In this document: piece after piece, positions 60,188 through 64,000 of the stretch | Layout: each line of letters begins with the position of its first letter | How positions within the stretch are numbered: position 1 is the first letter of the stretch | From: Acidimicrobiales bacterium | Lineage (GTDB): Bacteria; Actinomycetota; Acidimicrobiia; Acidimicrobiales; Bog-793 | Reading direction: 5' to 3' | Assembly: GCA_035533595.1 (NCBI GenBank) | Contig: DATLTN010000065.1 | Location: 1 to 64,000 of the forward strand | Length of the DNA: 64,000 bases | The notes under the pieces: generated by a model | What the model saw: only the letters and a program-made list of their open reading frames with translations | Database searches by the model: none | What the model was told of the DNA's origin: nothing | Program-made: the position numbers and the translations under genes

Positions 60188-62017
60188 TCAGCCCGGCGAG
60201 GCGGCGAGGAGCGGGCGCACCCGCTCGAGGAAGAGCGGCACGAACTCCGCCCAGTCGCCGACCACCCCGTAGTCGGCGGCCTCGAAGCCCGGCAGCTCGG
60301 GATCGGTGTTGACGAGGACGATCGTCCCCGCCTGACGGAGGCCGACGACGTGGTTGACCTTGCCGGCGACGGCGAGGCCGAGGACGAGCCGCGGGTGGAG
60401 GTGGATGCCGGTGAGGCCGACCTGGCGCGTCCGCGGCAGCCAGCCCTTGTCGGTCACCTTGCGGGTCGCGACGAGCTCGGCGCCGAGGGCGCGCCGGAGC
60501 TCCTCGACCTCCCCGTAGCGCTCGGGGTCCATCCCCGCCCCGATGCTGATCAGCACCTCGGCGGCGGGGAGAAGCTCGGACTCCCCGTCCCGACGGTGGT
60601 CGCGGTAGCTGACCCGCCCGGCAGGGGTGAGGAGCTCCTCGCGCACCACCGCCGCGGCGGCGCGCGGCACGAGGAGGGGCAGCGCCCCCGGGCGGACCGT
60701 CGCGCACTGCGTGCGCGTCGACGCGGTGATCGCCGCCTCGAGCTGGCCCCCGAAGGCCGGCTTCCAGGCGACGAGGCGGCCGCCGCGGATCTCGAGCGCG
60801 CTCGCGTCGCCGGTGAGGCCGGCGCCGAGACGCGCCGCGAGGCGCGAGCAGACCTCGCGACCCCACGAGGTCGAGGGGCCGAGGACGACCGGCACCTGCT
60901 CCGCCTCTGCGTAGGCGCAGAGCGCGTGCGCCACGTCCTCGGGGGCGAGCGGTCGGCCGTCCGCGCTGCGGTAGCAGATCACCTCGTCGGCGCCGTCGGC
61001 ACCGAGCTCGCGGGCGTCGAAGTCGATCGCCCCGGCGGCGACGACCCGTCCGCCAAGGGCGCGCGCCACGAGGGCGGCCCCTCCGAGGAGCTCGCGCGCC
61101 CCTCGGTGGCGGCCGGGCTCGAGGGCGACGAGGACCGCGGGCGCACCGCCCGAGGGCTCCGGGACCGGCGTCCGGCTGAGGTGGTGGTCACCCTCGGTAA
61201 GGACGCCGCGCTCGAGCAGCGCGCCGACCAGCTCCTCCACCTGCTCGGCGAGGCTCCCCTCGAGGCGCCGGCCGAGGCGGGGGCTCTCGAGGAAGCGCAC
61301 CTCGCCGACCTCGGTCGGGCTGCCCGCCTGCCCCCAGGGGCCGGGGCCGAGGTCGCCCGCGCTGCGGACCGCGACCTTCGCTGCGTCGACCGCGGCGCGT
61401 TCTGCGGGGTCGCGCTTCGCGGGGTAGGTGAGGCGCTCGGCGACCGAGACGACTGCGGGGAGGCTCACCTCGGCGCGCAGCAGGCCGTCGTCGCGCTCGC
61501 AGTCGAGGACCAGCCGCTCGCCGCGCAGCTCGATCTCGCGCGCCCCCGAGACGAAGGGCAGGCCGAGCAGCTCGGCGAGCTCGGGGGCGACCTGGCCGGT
61601 GTCGGCATCGACGGAGTAGAGGCCGGCGAGGACGAGGTCGAAGGGCCCCTCGGCGGTGAGCACCGCGGCGAGCGCCCGCGAGGTGGCGAGGGTGTCCGAG
61701 CCGGCGAAGGCGGGGTCGGTGATGAGCACCGCGTCGCTCGCGCCCGCGGCCACCGCCTCGCGCAGCGCGTCCTCGGCCGAGGGGGGCCCCAGCGTGACCA
61801 CGAGCGAGCGCCCTCCCGCCCCCGCGGCGAACTCGATGCCCTTGGTGATCGCCCGCCGGCAGAAGGGGTTGATCTCGAGCTCGATGCCGCCGCGCTCGAG
61901 GCGGCCGTCGTGGCCGAGCTTCATCGGCTCGTTGTTGCCGTCGACCAGGGGGACCTGCTTGATGAGGACCGCGACGCGCAGCCCCGGGCCGCTCGCGGCC
62001 TCCGGACGCTCGGGCAT
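60188..62017 (-). CDS. fused electron transfer flavoprotein, beta plus alpha subunits
   Basis: 609 residues. Residues ~10-255 match ETF beta (VAVLIKQVPLVDG, INPFCRRAITKG, VLITDPAFAGSDTLATSRALA, GLYSVDADTGQVAPELA), and ~280-605 match ETF alpha with the FAD-binding C-terminus (DKGWLPRTRQVGLTGIHLHP, GLAVAGKVNHVVGL, VNTDPELPGFEAADYGVVGDWAEFVP). The order beta-alpha in one chain is unusual; most bacteria have two genes. It carries electrons from acyl-CoA-type dehydrogenases. No dehydrogenase or ETF-quinone reductase is adjacent. AAAGGGG precedes the ATG. Confidence 0.88.
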   Translation of the reverse strand: MPERPEAASGPGLRVAVLIKQVPLVDGNNEPMKLGHDGRLERGGIELEINPFCRRAITKGIEFAAGAGGRSLVVTLGPPSAEDALREAVAAGASDAVLITDPAFAGSDTLATSRALAAVLTAEGPFDLVLAGLYSVDADTGQVAPELAELLGLPFVSGAREIELRGERLVLDCERDDGLLRAEVSLPAVVSVAERLTYPAKRDPAERAAVDAAKVAVRSAGDLGPGPWGQAGSPTEVGEVRFLESPRLGRRLEGSLAEQVEELVGALLERGVLTEGDHHLSRTPVPEPSGGAPAVLVALEPGRHRGARELLGGAALVARALGGRVVAAGAIDFDARELGADGADEVICYRSADGRPLAPEDVAHALCAYAEAEQVPVVLGPSTSWGREVCSRLAARLGAGLTGDASALEIRGGRLVAWKPAFGGQLEAAITASTRTQCATVRPGALPLLVPRAAAAVVREELLTPAGRVSYRDHRRDGESELLPAAEVLISIGAGMDPERYGEVEELRRALGAELVATRKVTDKGWLPRTRQVGLTGIHLHPRLVLGLAVAGKVNHVVGLRQAGTIVLVNTDPELPGFEAADYGVVGDWAEFVPLFLERVRPLLAASPG

Positions 62018-62130
62018 GACGCCCCTTTCCCGGGACGCGCCGGATGACGCGGCCACGACGCCGTAGGGAGAGATCGCGACGTTTTTAGCACCGCCGCCGG
62101 CACCGCCGACAGTGCCGCCCGGGGTGCCGC

Positions 62131-62580
62131 CTAGAGCTGGAGGGCCTTCACCGGCGCGAGCACCGCCGCGGGGTTGCTCCAGTCGACGCCGGGGACGTCG
62201 ATGTAGAGCTCGAGCTCGTTGCCGTCGGGGTCGAAGATGTAGAGGCTGTGGGTCACCGTGTGGTCCGAGGAGCCGACGACGTGCACCCCCTCGGCGACCA
62301 GCTGGTCGAGCGCGGCGCGCAGCTCGTCGTCGCTGTCGCCGACCTTCAGCCCGAAGTGGTACAGGCCGGCGCGGCGTCCGCTGCCGGGGTGGGGGGCGTC
62401 CTCGCCGACCTCGATGAGCAGCAGCTCGTGGTGGGTGCGGCCGCTCGTGAAGGCCTGCGCCCGCCAGCCGGCGCCCTCGTTCACGATCGGGGCGAAGCCG
62501 AGGACGTCTCGGTAGAAGTGGACCGAGCGCTCGAGGTTCTTCACGTACAAGACGATGTGCCCGAGCTCTTTGACCTGCAT
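62131..62580 (-). CDS. VOC family protein, extradiol dioxygenase-like
   Basis: 149 residues. KELGHIVLYVKNLERSVHFYRDVLGFAP starts the first VOC module, YHFGLKVGDSDDEL and HSLYIFDPDGNELELY complete the second, with His/His/Glu ligands as in glyoxalase and type I extradiol dioxygenase relatives. The short length argues against a full dioxygenase. The ATG at 62580 has GAGAGGTGG upstream. Downstream of pdxT on the same strand. Confidence 0.83.
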   Translation of the reverse strand: MQVKELGHIVLYVKNLERSVHFYRDVLGFAPIVNEGAGWRAQAFTSGRTHHELLLIEVGEDAPHPGSGRRAGLYHFGLKVGDSDDELRAALDQLVAEGVHVVGSSDHTVTHSLYIFDPDGNELELYIDVPGVDWSNPAAVLAPVKALQL

Positions 62581-62616
62581 CACGCCACCTCTCTCACCGC
62601 TCTCCGGCGCGCGAGC

Positions 62617-63252
62617 TTACGGTCGGGACGCGGCGACGATGTCGAGGAAGCGCCGGTGCAGGCGCACCTCGCCGGAGAGCTCGGGGTGGAAGGCGGCGAC
62701 GAGGACGTTGCGCTGCGCGCAGACCACCGGGCGGAGGCCGCCCACGGGCCCCTCGACGCGCGCCAGCACCTCGACGCCGCCGCCGACGGCCTCGACGAAG
62801 GGGGCGCGGATGAAGACGGCGTGCAGCGTGCCCGCCATCCCCGAGACCGAGAGGTCGGACTCGAAGGACTCCACCTGGCGGCCGAAGGCGTTGCGCCGCA
62901 CGGTGATGTCGATCGCGCCGAGCGGCACCTGGTCCGCCCGCCCGTCGAGCACCGCGCGCGAGAGGAGGATCATCCCGGCGCAGGTCCCGAAGGCCGCCAT
63001 CCCCGCCGCGAGGCGCGCCGCGAGCGGCTCGCGCAGCCCCGAGGAGTCGAGGAGCATCCCGAGGGTCGTCGACTCGCCGCCGGGGAGGACGAGGCCGCCG
63101 ACGCGCTCCAGCTCGGCGGGGGTGCGCACCTCCACCACCTCCGCGCCGAGACCCTCGAGGAGGGCGCGGTGCTCGCGCACGTCGCCCTGCAGGGCGAGCA
63201 CCCCGACGGGTGGGAGGTTGACCGGGAGGGCGCGCGGGGCGCCGCCGCTCAC
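62617..63252 (-). CDS. pdxT: pyridoxal 5'-phosphate synthase glutaminase subunit PdxT
   Basis: 211 residues. [33 protein letters not shown] start, [10 protein letters not shown], catalytic Cys in [11 protein letters not shown], and His-Glu in AFHPELSGE. It supplies ammonia from glutamine to PdxS. The GTG overlaps the pdxS stop in GTGA, so subunits are translated together. Confidence 0.95.
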   Translation of the reverse strand: MSGGAPRALPVNLPPVGVLALQGDVREHRALLEGLGAEVVEVRTPAELERVGGLVLPGGESTTLGMLLDSSGLREPLAARLAAGMAAFGTCAGMILLSRAVLDGRADQVPLGAIDITVRRNAFGRQVESFESDLSVSGMAGTLHAVFIRAPFVEAVGGGVEVLARVEGPVGGLRPVVCAQRNVLVAAFHPELSGEVRLHRRFLDIVAASRP

Positions 63253-64000
63253 CAGCCCCGGTCTTGCAGGCGCAGCGGCAGGCCGGCGATCTCCGCGCCC
63301 GCCATCGGCTCCCCGAGGCCCGTCGACACCTTGGCGAGGATCTCGGGGTCCGCGTAGTGCGCCGTCGCCTCGACGATCGCCCGCGCCCGGCGCTCGGGCT
63401 CGGCGCTCTTGAAGATCCCCGAGCCGACGAAGACCGCCTCGGCCCCGAGCTGCATCACGAGGGCGGCGTCGGCGGGGGTGGCGAGGCCGCCCGCGCAGAA
63501 CAGCGGCACGGGGAGCTTGCCGGTGGCGGCGACCTCCTCGATGAGGTCGATCGGCGCCTGCAGCTCCTTGGCCCAGCCGTAGCGCTCGGCGGAGTCGGCG
63601 GTCGCGATCTTCTTGATGTCGCCGAGGATCTGACGGAGGTGGCGGACGGCCTCGACGACGTTGCCGGTCCCGGCCTCGCCCTTGGAGCGGATCATCGCCG
63701 CCCCCTCCGAGATCCGCCGCAGCGCCTCTCCGAGGTTGGTGGCACCGCAGACGAAGGGGACCTGGAAGGCCCACTTGTCGATGTGGTGCGCCTCGTCGGC
63801 GGGGGTGAGGACCTCGCTCTCATCGACGTAGTCGACGCGCAGCGCCTGCAGGATCTGCGCCTCGGCGAAGTGGCCGATGCGCGCCTTGGCCATCACGGGG
63901 ATGGTCACGGCCTCCTCGATGGCGGTGATCAGGGCGGGGTCGCTCATGCGCGCGACGCCGCCGTCGCGGCGGATGTCGGCGGGGACCCGCTCGAGGGCCA
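63249..64000 (-). CDS. pdxS: pyridoxal 5'-phosphate synthase subunit PdxS (5' end beyond window)
   Basis: About 250 residues are visible. [21 protein letters not shown] near the edge continues into [43 protein letters not shown], with the active lysine in MAKARIGH, and [19 protein letters not shown], the second lysine. It condenses ribose 5-phosphate, glyceraldehyde 3-phosphate and ammonia to pyridoxal phosphate. The N-terminal ~50 residues lie to the right of the window. Confidence 0.96.
   Translation of the reverse strand, partial: ALERVPADIRRDGGVARMSDPALITAIEEAVTIPVMAKARIGHFAEAQILQALRVDYVDESEVLTPADEAHHIDKWAFQVPFVCGATNLGEALRRISEGAAMIRSKGEAGTGNVVEAVRHLRQILGDIKKIATADSAERYGWAKELQAPIDLIEEVAATGKLPVPLFCAGGLATPADAALVMQLGAEAVFVGSGIFKSAEPERRARAIVEATAHYADPEILAKVSTGLGEPMAGAEIAGLPLRLQDRGW

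Noticed and set aside
57777-60272. 831-residue open frame on the plus strand
   Set aside because: Only its first ~50 residues (part of the frameshifted Rrf2 gene) are protein-like. The rest is antisense to the binding-protein gene and of low complexity.

Overview
The window is chromosomal DNA of a very GC-rich actinobacterium. Evidence for this is the dense coding, frequent GTG/TTG starts, LexA boxes of the form CGAAC-N4-GTTCG, an imuA-imuB-dnaE2 mutasome, an Rpf-like muralytic protein, an F420-type LLM oxidoreductase and SigB/SigF-type partner switching. An uncultured or poorly studied lineage such as Acidimicrobiia would fit, but the sequence alone does not fix the taxonomy. Many genes appear to be transcribed without a leader: a TANNNT hexamer lies 6-8 nt before the start codon at nine places.

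Region 1 (1-12.2 kb) is dominated by regulation. It starts with a citrate-synthase-like protein carrying an N-terminal helix-turn-helix and lacking two catalytic histidines, divergent from a partial gene across a palindrome. It then holds a MEDS-HATPase anti-sigma protein, an FAD monooxygenase, a membrane PP2C phosphatase-STAS-HATPase operon, a diguanylate cyclase, another HATPase, a small HTH protein, a DUF6458 membrane protein and a STAS-HATPase-sigma factor operon. Four sites resemble SigB/SigF promoters (GTTT-N14..16-GGGTA/GGGGA), so the sigma factor may control its neighbours.

Region 2 (12.2-16.4 kb) is metabolic: a fatty acid desaturase preceded by a possible 14-codon leader peptide, an aldo/keto reductase, a histidine phosphatase, an ornithine cyclodeaminase homologue and an LLM-class oxidoreductase.

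Region 3 (16.6-21.2 kb) is an accessory island bounded by a perfect 27-bp direct repeat. The right copy contains the 3' end of an Smr-domain gene. Inside are an unfamiliar 422-residue protein, a MazE/MazF-type toxin-antitoxin pair with a palindromic operator, and an IS1182-family element with 14-bp terminal inverted repeats. No integrase is present.

Region 4 (21.2-42.2 kb) holds a CaiB/BaiF CoA-transferase, a LapA-like protein, a MoxR-DUF58-DUF4129 operon, Lon, acylphosphatase, a GAF-PP2C phosphatase, an MFS exporter, a second STAS-HATPase pair, a deacetylase-like hydrolase, a VOC protein and a MaoC hydratase. Scattered through it are genes suggesting catabolism of aromatic or branched acids: two 4,5-dihydroxyphthalate decarboxylase-like paralogues, a class II aldolase, an isocitrate-lyase/PEP-mutase family enzyme, a nitroreductase, an atypical SDR and two RraA-type aldolases.

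Region 5 (42.2-49.1 kb) is the SOS mutagenesis block (dnaE2, imuB, imuA, SRAP gene) with two LexA boxes. Region 6 (49.1-64 kb) holds tatA with a Tat-signal protein and a DUF4331 protein, a GlnD homologue, an aldose-1-epimerase, an Rpf-like protein behind a long leader, guaB, a frameshifted Rrf2 gene, an oligopeptide-type binding protein, a truncated YbjQ-like remnant, a fused beta/alpha electron transfer flavoprotein, a VOC protein, and pdxT-pdxS running off the right edge. No rRNA, tRNA or CRISPR array was seen.
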